This document shows positions 56,206 to 63,894 of a stretch of DNA of 64,000 bases, one piece after another. This stretch comes from ASV31 sp965229765 (GTDB lineage: Bacteria > Pseudomonadota > Alphaproteobacteria > Rhodobacterales > Rhodobacteraceae). The stretch lies in NCBI GenBank assembly GCA_965229765.1, contig CBDDJT010000003.1, positions 1,364,001 to 1,428,000 on the forward strand, written 5' to 3'. The position numbers were made by a program, and so were the translations under genes. The notes beneath the pieces were generated by a model. The model made no database searches. It saw nothing but the letters and a program-made list of their open reading frames with translations, and was not told where the DNA came from. The first letter of the stretch is position 1. Each line of letters starts with the position of its first letter.

Positions 56206-56610
56206 ATGATCGGACGCCTGAACCATGTCGCCATCGCCGTGCCGGACCTTGAGGCCGCGGCGGAGCAATACCGCGCGACCCTCGGCGCCAAGGTGGGCGC
56301 GCCGCAGGACGAACCGGATCACGGCGTGACCGTGGTGTTCATCGAACTGCCCAACACCAAGATCGAACTGCTGTATCCGCTGGGCGAGGGCAGCCCGATT
56401 GCCGGCTTCCTTGACAAGAACCCCTCGGGCGGGATTCACCATGTCTGCTACGAGGTTGACGACATCCTCGCCGCGCGTGACCATCTGAAGGCCAGCGGCG
56501 CCCGCGTGCTGGGCAGCGGAGACCCCAAGACCGGCGCGCATGGCAAGCCGGTGCTGTTCCTGCATCCCAAGGATTTCAACGGAACCCTGATCGAGCTGGA
56601 GCAGGTCTGA
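56206..56610 (+). CDS. mce: Methylmalonyl-CoA epimerase
   Basis: A 134-residue glyoxalase-fold enzyme that interconverts the two stereoisomers of methylmalonyl-CoA in propionate breakdown. The fold starts with IGRLNHVAIAVPDLEAAAEQ. The metal ligands are the first His (NHVAI), the His in GGIHHVCYEVDD and the Glu in GTLIELEQ, all present. GGAGG precedes the ATG. The next gene overlaps its stop by one base. Confidence 0.95.
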   Translation: MIGRLNHVAIAVPDLEAAAEQYRATLGAKVGAPQDEPDHGVTVVFIELPNTKIELLYPLGEGSPIAGFLDKNPSGGIHHVCYEVDDILAARDHLKASGARVLGSGDPKTGAHGKPVLFLHPKDFNGTLIELEQV

Positions 56611-56894
56611 TGGGCATCACATCCGCTATCGTGCTGTTTCTTGTCATCTGGTTCATGGTGCTGTTCGTGGTGCTGCCCTTGCGGCTGACCACCCAGGGCG
56701 AGGCCGGCGTGGTCGAGCCCGGCACGCCGTCGAGCGCGCCCGTGAACCCGAACCTGCGCCGCAAGTTCCGCATCGTCACCGCGGTCGCCGTGGTGCTTTG
56801 GGCCGTGATCGCCACGGTGATCCTGAGCGGCGCGATCAGCGTGCGCGACTTCGACTGGTTCGACCGGATGGGCCCGCCGTCGCAAGGGGGCTGA
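56610..56894 (+). CDS. DUF1467 membrane protein
   Basis: A 94-residue protein with two membrane helices of the DUF1467 family, common in alphaproteobacteria next to mce and of unknown function. The first helix is AIVLFLVIWFMVLFVVLPL, then RLTTQGEAGVVEPGTPSSAP. The second is IVTAVAVVLWAVIATVILS. The start overlaps the mce stop as TGATG. Confidence 0.88.
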   Translation: MGITSAIVLFLVIWFMVLFVVLPLRLTTQGEAGVVEPGTPSSAPVNPNLRRKFRIVTAVAVVLWAVIATVILSGAISVRDFDWFDRMGPPSQGG

Positions 56895-56897
56895 GGC

Positions 56898-57287
56898 GTG
56901 ACGGCGCGGGCGACCGGCGGCTGTGGCTGCGGGGCCGTGCGGATCTCGGCCGCCGGGGTGCCGCTGCGCGTCGGTGTCTGCCACTGCCTGAACTGCCGAA
57001 AGCATCACGGCGCGGCGTTCTATGCGGCCGCGATCTTTCCGCTGGCGGCGGTGACGGTGGCCGGTGAGGTGCAGGCGTTTGCGGGCCGTGAATTCTGCCC
57101 GCGCTGCGGCGGGTCGGTGCTCGCGCACACGGGCGACGAGGTGGAGGTTCACCTTGGCACGCTGGACGAACCGGGCCGCTTTGTGCCGACCTACGAGTGC
57201 TGGACGGTGCGGCGCGAGCCGTGGCTGCGCCCGATCCCGGGCGCCGCGCAATACCAACGGGACCGGGAGGAGACGGGCGCCGGGTGA
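56898..57287 (+). CDS. GFA/CENP-V family zinc protein
   Basis: A 129-residue small zinc-binding protein of the GFA family, named for a formaldehyde-activating activity that is not generally established. Zinc ligands are the Cys in GGCGCGAVRI, CHCLNCRKH and FCPRCGGS. The GTG start lies 3 bp after the DUF1467 stop, so it closes the mce operon. Its substrate is unknown. Confidence 0.88.
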   Translation: MTARATGGCGCGAVRISAAGVPLRVGVCHCLNCRKHHGAAFYAAAIFPLAAVTVAGEVQAFAGREFCPRCGGSVLAHTGDEVEVHLGTLDEPGRFVPTYECWTVRREPWLRPIPGAAQYQRDREETGAG

Positions 57288-57340
57288 TTGGTGGTCCGTG
57301 CCGCCCAGAGCACCCGCCCGCACCCGAGCGGGGAAGCCCG

Positions 57341-57477
57341 GCCCGGAACAGCCGCGAAGCGGCCCGGGCAGCGGATGGCCGCCCCTTCGGCCAGCCGCTT
57401 TGGTGACGTCAGCACGCTCTCAAAGGTCGTCCGGTCCCGGCAGGGATAAAGTGAAGTCCTCAGCGGTCGGCAGCGGC
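57341..57477. repeat. Structured dispersed repeat, copy 2
   Basis: 137 bp, colinear with 43782-43921. It keeps both stem-loops: CCCGG-AACA-GCCGC-GAA-GCGGC-CCGGG, and AGCGG-A-TGGCCG-CCCCTT-CGGCCA-G-CCGCT. The 3-bp difference removes one base pair and one loop base, leaving the stem paired. It lies between convergent genes. Confidence 0.85.
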
Positions 57478-57507
57478 TGAGCATCGCGGCGGGCGACCCC
57501 GACCGCG

Positions 57508-58197
57508 CTATCCCCGCTCCAGCCGGTGGTAGAGATGAGTGAACGTCGCCACGCCCAGCACCGGGATCAGCAGGTTCACGATGGGCACCGTCAGCGGAAT
57601 GGCCATCAGCCCGCCCGCCAGCCAGACGCTGCCCGCGTGACGGCGGAAGGCGGCCTTGGCCTCGGTCCGGCCAACGCGGCGCATGGCGACAAGCTGAAAA
57701 TACTCCCGCCCCAGAAGATAGCCGTTGAGCGCCCAGAAGATCACCGGCGCGGCGGGCGCGACGAAAATATAGGCCACCAGCGCCACCATGTTCGCCGCCA
57801 CGATGATGCCAAGGAACCCGACCGCGTCGCGCAGACCCTCAAGTAGGGGGATGGCGCGGGCCTCTGGCAGCGCGGAATAGTGCCGGTCCTCGACCGCGTC
57901 GGCCACCTGATCGAGAAAGAGGCCCGTGAAGGCCGAGGCGACGGGCACCATCAGGAACACCGAAAGCACGATCATCAGAAGGATCGAGGCCCATGACAGA
58001 AGGTCGTCAACCCATGTCACCGCACCGATCAGCGGCAGGGTGATCGTGTCGGGCAGAAGGATGTTCAGCACCGTGGCGAAGATCGCGTAGACCGCGAAGA
58101 GCAAAAGCAGCGTCAGTCCGATGCCAAGCCCCAGCACCCTGCGAAAGCGCGGGTCGCCGGTCTGGCCCAGGGCCTTCAGGAAATCGCCAAGGATCAT
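57508..58197 (-). CDS. EI24 (CysZ-like) membrane protein
   Basis: A 229-residue integral membrane protein with an EI24 domain, the family of CysZ sulfate permeases. It has four or more hydrophobic stretches. LFLDQVADAVEDRHY is the characteristic conserved cytosolic segment, and ALNGYLLGREYFQLVAMRR is also family-like. In Rhodobacteraceae a sulfate role is not shown. The start overlaps the nitroreductase stop. Confidence 0.85.
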   Translation of the reverse strand: MILGDFLKALGQTGDPRFRRVLGLGIGLTLLLLFAVYAIFATVLNILLPDTITLPLIGAVTWVDDLLSWASILLMIVLSVFLMVPVASAFTGLFLDQVADAVEDRHYSALPEARAIPLLEGLRDAVGFLGIIVAANMVALVAYIFVAPAAPVIFWALNGYLLGREYFQLVAMRRVGRTEAKAAFRRHAGSVWLAGGLMAIPLTVPIVNLLIPVLGVATFTHLYHRLERG

Positions 58198-58772
58198 TCC
58201 GCCACCCAGTCGGTGATGGTGGCGATGTCGGGGCGCGGGCGTTCGGGCGGGGCCGATGTCTCGGTGCCGATATGGATGAAGCCCGCGATTCGCTCGTTCT
58301 CGGCCAGGCCAAGACCCCGCTCGCGGAAGGCGCGGTCATGCGAGGCCCAGCCCGACAGCCAGTTGGCGCCCCACCCGGACGCCAGCGCCGCATTCAGAAG
58401 CGCAAGGCAGACGGCACCCGCCGAATAGGTCTGTTCCAGCGCGGGGATCTTCTCGGAGGCGCGCGGCACCTCGATCACGGCGACGGCAAGCGCGGCGTCG
58501 GCATACTGCTTGCGCCCCTTCTCGATCTGGTCGTCATCCTTGCCCAGTGCCTGCCCGCGCTCTGCCGCCAGCGCGGCAAGGCGTTGCAGCGCCGCACCTT
58601 CAAGCACGATGAAACGCCATGGTTCAAGCTTGCCGTGATCGGGTGTGCGCGCCGCGGCGGTCAGGATCGGCAGCAGGTCGTCGCGGGTCGGAACCGGTGT
58701 GGTCAGCGTCTTGGCCGGCCGCGAACGGCGGGTCAGCAGGAAGTCCATCGCGGCGGGGTTGGGGTTGGGCAT
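58194..58772 (-). CDS. Nitroreductase-family flavoprotein
   Basis: A 192-residue FMN enzyme of the NfnB/YdjA-like nitroreductase group. FMN contacts are expected from LLTRRSRPAKTL, ARTPDHGKLEPWRF and the C-terminal FIHIGTETS. The Gly/Ala-rich YSAGAVCLALLNAALASGWGA is the central helix. The start at 58772 has GGAG upstream. It is encoded just before the EI24 gene with an ATGA overlap. Natural substrate unknown. Confidence 0.92.
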   Translation of the reverse strand: MPNPNPAAMDFLLTRRSRPAKTLTTPVPTRDDLLPILTAAARTPDHGKLEPWRFIVLEGAALQRLAALAAERGQALGKDDDQIEKGRKQYADAALAVAVIEVPRASEKIPALEQTYSAGAVCLALLNAALASGWGANWLSGWASHDRAFRERGLGLAENERIAGFIHIGTETSAPPERPRPDIATITDWVAE

Positions 58773-58853
58773 CGGGTCTCCTTTCGCTTGCCCCGATGTC
58801 GGGGTTTTTACCCCGGTCTTCAACCCGGGATGCGTTCATGCAAGGCTTGCGGC

Positions 58854-59114
58854 ATGGCCGCCGACCCTGCCCTTGCCGATCTGGCCGTGCCCGGCACGCT
58901 GATCCCGGTACGCGTGACGCCCCGCGCGCGGCGTACCTTCGTCATGCGCGAGGGCGCCGTTCTTCGCGTGCATGTCACGGCGCCACCCGCCGACGGCAAG
59001 GCCAATGCGGCGGTGGCCGAGGCGCTGGCACGGGCGCTGGGAGTGGCGAAATCCCGGCTGGTTCTGGTCCGGGGGGCGGCAGCGCGCGACAAGCTGTTCC
59101 GGGTGGACGCCTAG
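58854..59114 (+). CDS. DUF167 (YggU) family protein
   Basis: An 86-residue YggU-type protein. The conserved region is IPVRVTPRARRTFV, then VTAPPADGKANAAVAEALARALGV and LVLVRGAAARDKLF. The role is unknown. The start at 58854 gives the standard length; the open frame before it is antisense to the nitroreductase gene. Confidence 0.88.
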   Translation: MAADPALADLAVPGTLIPVRVTPRARRTFVMREGAVLRVHVTAPPADGKANAAVAEALARALGVAKSRLVLVRGAAARDKLFRVDA

Positions 59115-59141
59115 GGCGTGTCCGGCGCGCGCGGCGCCGCC

Positions 59142-59543
59142 CTAGGCCCCCGCCTGAAGCGCGCGCAGGAGCGACAGGGCGCTGTCCGCGTCTGCGGCGG
59201 GCACGAAGGCGTGGTCGTGGTGGAAGGCCGCCACCATGTTGCAGGCAATACCGTGATCGGCCAGCACGCCCGCCACCGCGGCCGTCAGCCCCACCCCGTC
59301 AAGCGCGGAATGAACGTGGAGCGTGATGCAGCGCATGGGCTGCGAGGTGTCAAGCCCGGCGCGCGCCGCCGCGTCGAGCGGCAGGATCAGCGACAGGCCC
59401 TCGTCCTCGGCGAAGGTGGCGATGGCCTGTGCGGCAAGCTCTGGCGCGGGGGCCTCCAGCGTGGCGAAGACGCAGGTCCCGGCGCGCAGGCGCGGGTCCA
59501 TCTGCGCGATCATGTCATGCGTGGTGCGGGCGATCTGCGGCAT
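59142..59543 (-). CDS. ACT-domain protein
   Basis: A 133-residue protein made of two ACT-like halves, a fold that binds amino acids and controls metabolism. The first half reads GTCVFATLEAPAPELAAQA, the second ITLHVHSALDGVGLTAAVAG and HGIACNMVAAFHHDHAFV. No catalytic domain is attached, so it is probably a free-standing sensor. It begins 21 bp after the stop of the small gene at 59565. Confidence 0.85.
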   Translation of the reverse strand: MPQIARTTHDMIAQMDPRLRAGTCVFATLEAPAPELAAQAIATFAEDEGLSLILPLDAAARAGLDTSQPMRCITLHVHSALDGVGLTAAVAGVLADHGIACNMVAAFHHDHAFVPAADADSALSLLRALQAGA

Positions 59544-59564
59544 GTCCGGAGCGGCGCGCTGGAC

Positions 59565-59807
59565 CTAGCCCGGGTCGCTGCGGCGCAGGCGGTAGACGCC
59601 TTCGGGCAGGTTCAGCGCGGCGGTCAGGTCGCGCAGCTGCGCGGTGGACAGGGTGATCTTGTGCGTGCGGTCGGTGCGCGCGTCGTATTGCTCGACGGTC
59701 ACGCATTCCTCGAAGGCCTGCACGATGACGTCCTCGTTCAGGGGCGCATCACCCTCGTCCACGAGGGTGATGACGGTGGCGTCAAAGTCGTGCTCTATCG
59801 TGAACAT
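59565..59807 (-). CDS. Small conserved hypothetical protein, 80 aa
   Basis: A soluble acidic protein (MFTIEHDFDATVITLVDEGD) of unknown function. It is predicted to contain a beta strand pair followed by helices, with RTHKITLSTAQLRDLTAALN near the end. The start is preceded by a weak purine-rich site. It is encoded between the DCC-family gene and the ACT gene on the same strand, so these may form one transcription unit. Confidence 0.7.
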   Translation of the reverse strand: MFTIEHDFDATVITLVDEGDAPLNEDVIVQAFEECVTVEQYDARTDRTHKITLSTAQLRDLTAALNLPEGVYRLRRSDPG

Positions 59808-59816
59808 GTCCGCAGC

Positions 59817-60245
59817 CTAGCGGCCCCCGGCGCCGCTGCCTACCGGGTTTTCGGCCGCCCTTGCCCTGCGTTGCCGCCGGCGGTGCAGGGCATACAGCGC
59901 CGGGGCCGCGACGTGGTCATAGACCAGCCGGGCCAGCGGGCGGATCACCGGCAACCCGGTGAACCATGCCAGCCACGCAAAGCGCGGCATCGCGGCCCAA
60001 AGCACGCGAAAGGCGTCAAGCCCGGACAAAAGCCGCCCCGCGTGGTCCACGTGAAGCCGCCGCGCGGCCTGATCGGCGGTAAGGCCCCAGCGCGACAGGT
60101 CCTCTGTCCCGAGGTCGCGGAAATCGAGCGGCAGCCCCCTGTCGGCGGCATGGCGGCGATAGGCGGCGATCTCGGCAGAGCAGATCGGGCAACTGCCGTT
60201 GTAAAGCACGGTGGCGGGGGTCTGGTCTGTGTGCGTCTGGTCCAT
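59817..60245 (-). CDS. DCC-family thiol-disulfide oxidoreductase-like protein
   Basis: A 142-residue protein of the DCC family (DUF393). The motif VLYNGSCPICSAEIA contains the redox CxxC at about residues 19-22. The remainder is helical (GLDAFRVLWAAMPRFAW). The ATG at 60245 is chosen since the frame upstream overlaps the divergent metalloprotease gene. Its partner is unknown. Confidence 0.88.
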   Translation of the reverse strand: MDQTHTDQTPATVLYNGSCPICSAEIAAYRRHAADRGLPLDFRDLGTEDLSRWGLTADQAARRLHVDHAGRLLSGLDAFRVLWAAMPRFAWLAWFTGLPVIRPLARLVYDHVAAPALYALHRRRQRRARAAENPVGSGAGGR

Positions 60246-60349
60246 GCTGGGCCAGATAGGCCGGAACGGCGGCGCGCACAGAGGATTGCGGCTGGCGGTC
60301 GCGGGCGGGACTGCTAGGTTCGGGCCAGTTGCTGCCGCGAATCTGCCTG

Positions 60350-61057
60350 ATGCGTCCTTGTCTCGTTCTTCTGTTCCTGCTGGCTGCCGCCGGCTGCGCT
60401 GCGCCGGTGCCCCCGCAACCGCCGGGCACGGTGGCGTTGCGCGCGCCCGATGCGCTGCCGCCGCCAGCGGTCGCGGCACAGAACTTCGTCGCCGTGATCC
60501 AGCGGGTCGAACCCGTGGCCGAGGCGGTTTGCGCGGAACGGTCCGCCGGGATGCCCTGCGACTACCAGATCGTGGTGGACAGCCGCACGGGGCGCGCGCC
60601 CAACGCCTATCAGACGGTGTCTGAAAGCGGGCGGCCGCTGATCGTCTTTACCATTGCGCTGGTGGCCGAGGCCCGCAATCAGGACGAGCTTGCCTTCATC
60701 CTCGGCCACGAGGCGGCGCACCATATCCTGGGGCACCTGGAACGGATGGAGGTGAACGCGGCGCGGGGCGCGGCGCTGGCCGGCGCGCTGGCCGTCGCGC
60801 AGGGCGCGGATGCCGACGCCGTGCGCGAGGCCGAGGGCATCGGCGCCGAGATCGGCGCGCGGCGCTATTCGCGCGAGTTCGAGCTGGAGGCGGATGCCCT
60901 TGGCACCGAGATCGCGCTGCGCGCGGGTTATGACCCGGCGCGCGGCGCGGCCTATTTCACGCGCATCCCGGACCCCGGAAACGTGTTCCTTGGCAGCCAC
61001 CCGCCCAACGCCGCGCGCGTCGCTGTTGTCGAGACCACGCTGGCGCGATTGCAGTAG
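60350..61057 (+). CDS. M48-family metalloprotease, lipoprotein
   Basis: A 235-residue zinc protease anchored in the envelope. A lipoprotein signal (CLVLLFLLAAAGC, lipobox LAAAGC) starts it. The catalytic motif is ILGHEAAHHILGH, and the third zinc ligand is the Glu in FELEADALG. It resembles a BepA/LoiP-like outer-membrane quality-control protease without TPRs. The start is the ATG at 60350; a TTG seven codons upstream is less likely. Confidence 0.9.
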   Translation: MRPCLVLLFLLAAAGCAAPVPPQPPGTVALRAPDALPPPAVAAQNFVAVIQRVEPVAEAVCAERSAGMPCDYQIVVDSRTGRAPNAYQTVSESGRPLIVFTIALVAEARNQDELAFILGHEAAHHILGHLERMEVNAARGAALAGALAVAQGADADAVREAEGIGAEIGARRYSREFELEADALGTEIALRAGYDPARGAAYFTRIPDPGNVFLGSHPPNAARVAVVETTLARLQ

Positions 61058-61063
61058 CGGCGT

Positions 61064-61077
61064 TTGACACGGATCAA
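61064..61077. promoter_or_regulatory. FNR/FnrL box, TTGACACGGATCAA
   Basis: Matches TTGAC-N4-ATCAA. It is centred about 65 bp upstream of the first DUF6455 gene and 7 bp after the M48 stop codon, which places it as the activator site of the DUF6455 operon. Confidence 0.75.
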
Positions 61078-61135
61078 GGCGGGACCGCACGCGGCCTGAT
61101 TTTCTGTTCCAAAGTGCAGAAAACGGAGTGCTGCG

Positions 61136-61393
61136 ATGTCCATCCTTTCCAAGCTCGACCATCACGCGGATCTTGTGCACCGCATGGCCGATACCGTTGG
61201 CGTCGATCTGGCCGAGGGCGCGATGCGCGGCCGGATCATGGAGCAGGAACTGCGCAGCGTCGTGATGCGCTGCATGAGCTGCACAGAGGGCGCGGCCTGC
61301 GAACACTGGCTGGAAAGCCACGCCGAGGGCGCCGACGCCGCACCCGAATATTGCCGCAACCGGTCGCTTCTGCGATCGCTGGCCGGGGCCTGA
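61136..61393 (+). CDS. DUF6455 protein 1
   Basis: An 85-residue cytoplasmic protein of the DUF6455 family. The Cys pattern is RCMSCTEGAACEHW (C-x2-C-x5-C) followed by APEYCRN. Four spaced Cys could bind a metal or an iron-sulfur cluster. GGAG precedes the ATG. It is first in a three-gene run of paralogues under an FNR box. Function unknown. Confidence 0.85.
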   Translation: MSILSKLDHHADLVHRMADTVGVDLAEGAMRGRIMEQELRSVVMRCMSCTEGAACEHWLESHAEGADAAPEYCRNRSLLRSLAGA

Positions 61394-61396
61394 GCC

Positions 61397-61666
61397 ATGG
61401 CGATGCCCGGCCTCGTCAGTCCGGACGGGCCGTTCTGGCTGACCCAGGGGGTGGCCCAGACGCTGGGCCTGAACCTGACCGATGCGATGGCGTCCGGCGT
61501 CCTGGACCGGCGGAGATACCTTGAAATGGTCCAGCGCTGCGAAGCCTGCGCCTTTCGCAGGTTCTGCACCAGCTGGATGGGCAGCCAGGGCGGGCGCGCG
61601 GCGGCGGCGCCCGAGTATTGCGGCAACAGGGACGCCTTCGCGCGCGTCAGGGAGCGGATGACATGA
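61397..61666 (+). CDS. DUF6455 protein 2
   Basis: An 89-residue paralogue of its neighbours, with RCEACAFRRFCTSW and APEYCGN in the same positions. It starts 3 bp after the first gene and its stop overlaps the third gene's start as ATGA. The N-terminus differs from the others, MPGLVSPDGPFWLT being specific to it. Confidence 0.83.
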   Translation: MAMPGLVSPDGPFWLTQGVAQTLGLNLTDAMASGVLDRRRYLEMVQRCEACAFRRFCTSWMGSQGGRAAAAPEYCGNRDAFARVRERMT

Positions 61667-61911
61667 CCGACCGGACAGAGGCGGCACGCACCGCCTGCCT
61701 GATGACCGGCATGGCCGACCATATCGGCGCCGACCTTGGCGCCGCGCTGGCCGATGGCCGCCTGTCGCAGGACGAGCACATGGCGATGGTCGCCCAGTGC
61801 CGCGACTGCACAAAGCCCGACGCCTGCATCCTCTGGATGATCGACCACGACCATGCCGAGGCCGCGCCGGACTATTGCCTGAACGGCGAAAGGCTGGGCA
61901 CGCTGCGCTAG
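61663..61911 (+). CDS. DUF6455 protein 3
   Basis: An 82-residue paralogue with QCRDCTKPDACILW and APDYCLN. All four Cys are kept. It is the last gene of the triplet and is translated by coupling to the second. A functional heteromer of the three products is possible. Confidence 0.83.
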   Translation: MTDRTEAARTACLMTGMADHIGADLGAALADGRLSQDEHMAMVAQCRDCTKPDACILWMIDHDHAEAAPDYCLNGERLGTLR

Positions 61912-62104
61912 GGGCCGGTTGCCCCCCGCGGGCCTGACTTGCCCGGAAATGTGGCCCGTTTGCCACCACTTGATGTAGTGCGGCCCATTCGGCACGCAGC
62001 ATGTTGACTTTGCCCCCGCGCAATCGAACCGTGACGCGCAGTAAAAATCAGAGCGCGCGGCACCTTTTGGGTGCGACGCGTTTGATGTCGCCCCGGGGGA
62101 ATAC

Positions 62105-62593
62105 GTGCCATTTACGCGATTGTCGGTTGCAGCAGCGACTCTTTTTCTGTCTTTGGTGGCTCTTCCTGTCTCGGCCTACCAGATCAACGTCGGCGGCATC
62201 GACTATGAGGTGACCTTCGTCGACACGAGCTATACCGCGTCCACGGCGCTGCTGGAATCGCAACCGTGGTGGGGCTCTGCGACGGATGCCGGAACATTCG
62301 CCACGGCGGTGGGCGATGCGGACAACGTGGGCGTGACCATCGGGGGTCAGCTTTCCTTCGCCTATGGGACCGGGCCAGTGCCACCTCCTGGGGCCGTTCT
62401 CTTCCGATACGTCGACAGCGCAGGCACGGTATCAGGCAACCTGGGCACAGGCCAAAGTGCCACGCTATCCTTCGCCACGGCCACAGCAATCGTCGCGGTG
62501 CCGGAAATCGACGGCGCGGTTCTGCCGCAGGCGCTGTTCGTGCTGTTCGCGCTTGGCGCGGGGCTGCACGTGCGGCGCAACCGGCTGGGCTAG
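62105..62593 (+). CDS. VPEID-CTERM sorting-signal protein
   Basis: A 162-residue exported protein. The signal peptide (LSVAAATLFLSLVALPVSA) is followed by a beta-rich, Ser/Thr/Gly-rich mature part. The C-terminus is VPEIDGAVLPQA, a membrane segment (LFVLFALGAGLHV) and RRNR, the VPEID-CTERM signal cut by a dedicated exosortase (XrtE type) of Rhodobacterales. It uses a GTG start with GGGGG upstream. The exosortase is not in this window. The mature protein's role is unknown. Confidence 0.85.
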   Translation: MPFTRLSVAAATLFLSLVALPVSAYQINVGGIDYEVTFVDTSYTASTALLESQPWWGSATDAGTFATAVGDADNVGVTIGGQLSFAYGTGPVPPPGAVLFRYVDSAGTVSGNLGTGQSATLSFATATAIVAVPEIDGAVLPQALFVLFALGAGLHVRRNRLG

Positions 62594-62599
62594 GGCTTT

Positions 62600-63553
62600 T
62601 CAGACCGGGTTCGGCGGGGCGCGGCCCTCGCTGACGGCCACGGCATTGGCCAGCGCCATGCGGCCCATGTCCTCTCGCACCTCCAGCGCGGCGGTGCCGA
62701 GGTGCGGCAGCAGAACGGCGTTTTCCAGCGCGATCAGCGCCTCTGGCACCAGCGGCTCGAACTCGTAGACGTCGAGGCCTGCGGCGGCGATGGCGCGCGC
62801 CTCCAGCACCGCGATCAGCGCGGCCTCATCCACCACGTCCCCGCGCGAGATGTTCACGAAGACGCCATGCGGCTGCATCGCGGCCAGCGCGGCGGCATCG
62901 ATCAGGTGGTGCGTGGCCGCGCCACCCGGCACGCAGACGATCACCACGTCGGCGGCCGCCATCACGTCATGCAGGCCCGGCAGCTGCGTGGCGGGCACGC
63001 CCGGATCGGCCACGGTGGACCGGTTGTGGAACACCACCTTCATGCCGAAGCCGTGGTGGCAGCGCGCGGCCACCGCCTTGCCGATGCGGCCCATGCCGAC
63101 GATGCCCACGGTCTTGCCGGTGACGTGCAGCCCCAGCATCTGGGTCGGCGCCCAGCCGTGCCAGTCGCCCGCGCGCAGGATGCGCTCTCCCTCGGACGCG
63201 CGGCGGGCGGCCATCAGCATCAGGGTCAGCGCGATGTCGGCGGTGGCGTCGGTGACGGCACCCGGCGTGTTGGTCACGATCACCCCGGCCGCCCTGGCGG
63301 CGGCGGCGTCGATATGGTTGTAGCCCACGCCGAAATTGGCCAGCACCCGGCAGCGGTGCGGCCCGCCGGCAAAGACCTCGGCCCGGAACGCATCGCCAAG
63401 GGTGGGGATGACGGCGTCATAGTCCGCCAGCGCGGCGCGCGCCTGATCCAGCGTCAGCGGCGCATCGGTGGGCGACAGCGTGACATCGAAATGCCGCGCG
63501 GCGTCTTGCATGATGCTGTCGGGCAGCGCGCGGGTGAACAGGAGTTTCTGCAT
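62600..63553 (-). CDS. D-2-hydroxyacid dehydrogenase (glyoxylate/hydroxypyruvate reductase-like)
   Basis: A 317-residue NAD(P)-dependent enzyme of the D-isomer-specific 2-hydroxyacid dehydrogenase family. The coenzyme motif is GIVGMGRIGKAVAARC. The substrate Arg is in NISRGDVVDE, and the catalytic Glu and His are in the blocks around YEFEP and LLPHLGTA. The likely substrate is glyoxylate or hydroxypyruvate by family resemblance. Its start overlaps the csaA stop. Confidence 0.92.
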   Translation of the reverse strand: MQKLLFTRALPDSIMQDAARHFDVTLSPTDAPLTLDQARAALADYDAVIPTLGDAFRAEVFAGGPHRCRVLANFGVGYNHIDAAAARAAGVIVTNTPGAVTDATADIALTLMLMAARRASEGERILRAGDWHGWAPTQMLGLHVTGKTVGIVGMGRIGKAVAARCHHGFGMKVVFHNRSTVADPGVPATQLPGLHDVMAAADVVIVCVPGGAATHHLIDAAALAAMQPHGVFVNISRGDVVDEAALIAVLEARAIAAAGLDVYEFEPLVPEALIALENAVLLPHLGTAALEVREDMGRMALANAVAVSEGRAPPNPV

Positions 63554-63891
63554 CAGTGCATCCTTGCGCCTTCGGGGACGTCCTGATCCGGGGCAATCAG
63601 CACGATCGCGCCATCCGCATCGGACGCGCCCAGCACCAGTACCTCGGACATGAAGGGGCCGATCTGGCGCGGGGGGAAGTTGACCACGGCCATGACCTGA
63701 AGGCCCACCAGCGCCTCGGGCGTGTAGTGAACCGTGATCTGGGCAGAGCTCTTGCGCTCGCCGATCTCGGGGCCGAAATCGATCCAGAGCTTGATCGCGG
63801 GCTTGCGCGCCTCGGGGAAGGGTTCGGCGCGGGTCACGCGGCCCACGCGGATATCCACCTTCAGAAAGTCGTCAAAGCTGATCTCTGCCAT
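63553..63891 (-). CDS. csaA: tRNA-binding domain protein CsaA
   Basis: A 112-residue dimeric OB-fold protein of the CsaA family (Trbp111-like), which binds tRNA and has chaperone-like export activity in Bacillus. The start SFDDFLKVDIRVGRVTRAE and KLWIDFGPEIGERKSSAQI are typical, and FPPRQIGPFMSEVLVLG is the dimer-interface region. It is followed by the dehydrogenase gene with a one-base overlap. Confidence 0.93.
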   Translation of the reverse strand: MAEISFDDFLKVDIRVGRVTRAEPFPEARKPAIKLWIDFGPEIGERKSSAQITVHYTPEALVGLQVMAVVNFPPRQIGPFMSEVLVLGASDADGAIVLIAPDQDVPEGARMH

Positions 63892-63894
63892 GGC

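Noticed and set aside
57191..57484. Minus-strand frame across the structured repeat, similar in protein to one at 43700-43930
   Set aside because: Differences between the two copies are mostly nonsynonymous, while stems are preserved, so structure rather than coding explains the similarity.
61114..61524. Alternative plus-strand frame across the first two DUF6455 genes
   Set aside because: It lacks the Cys pattern; the triplet reading is supported by coupling overlaps and paralogy.
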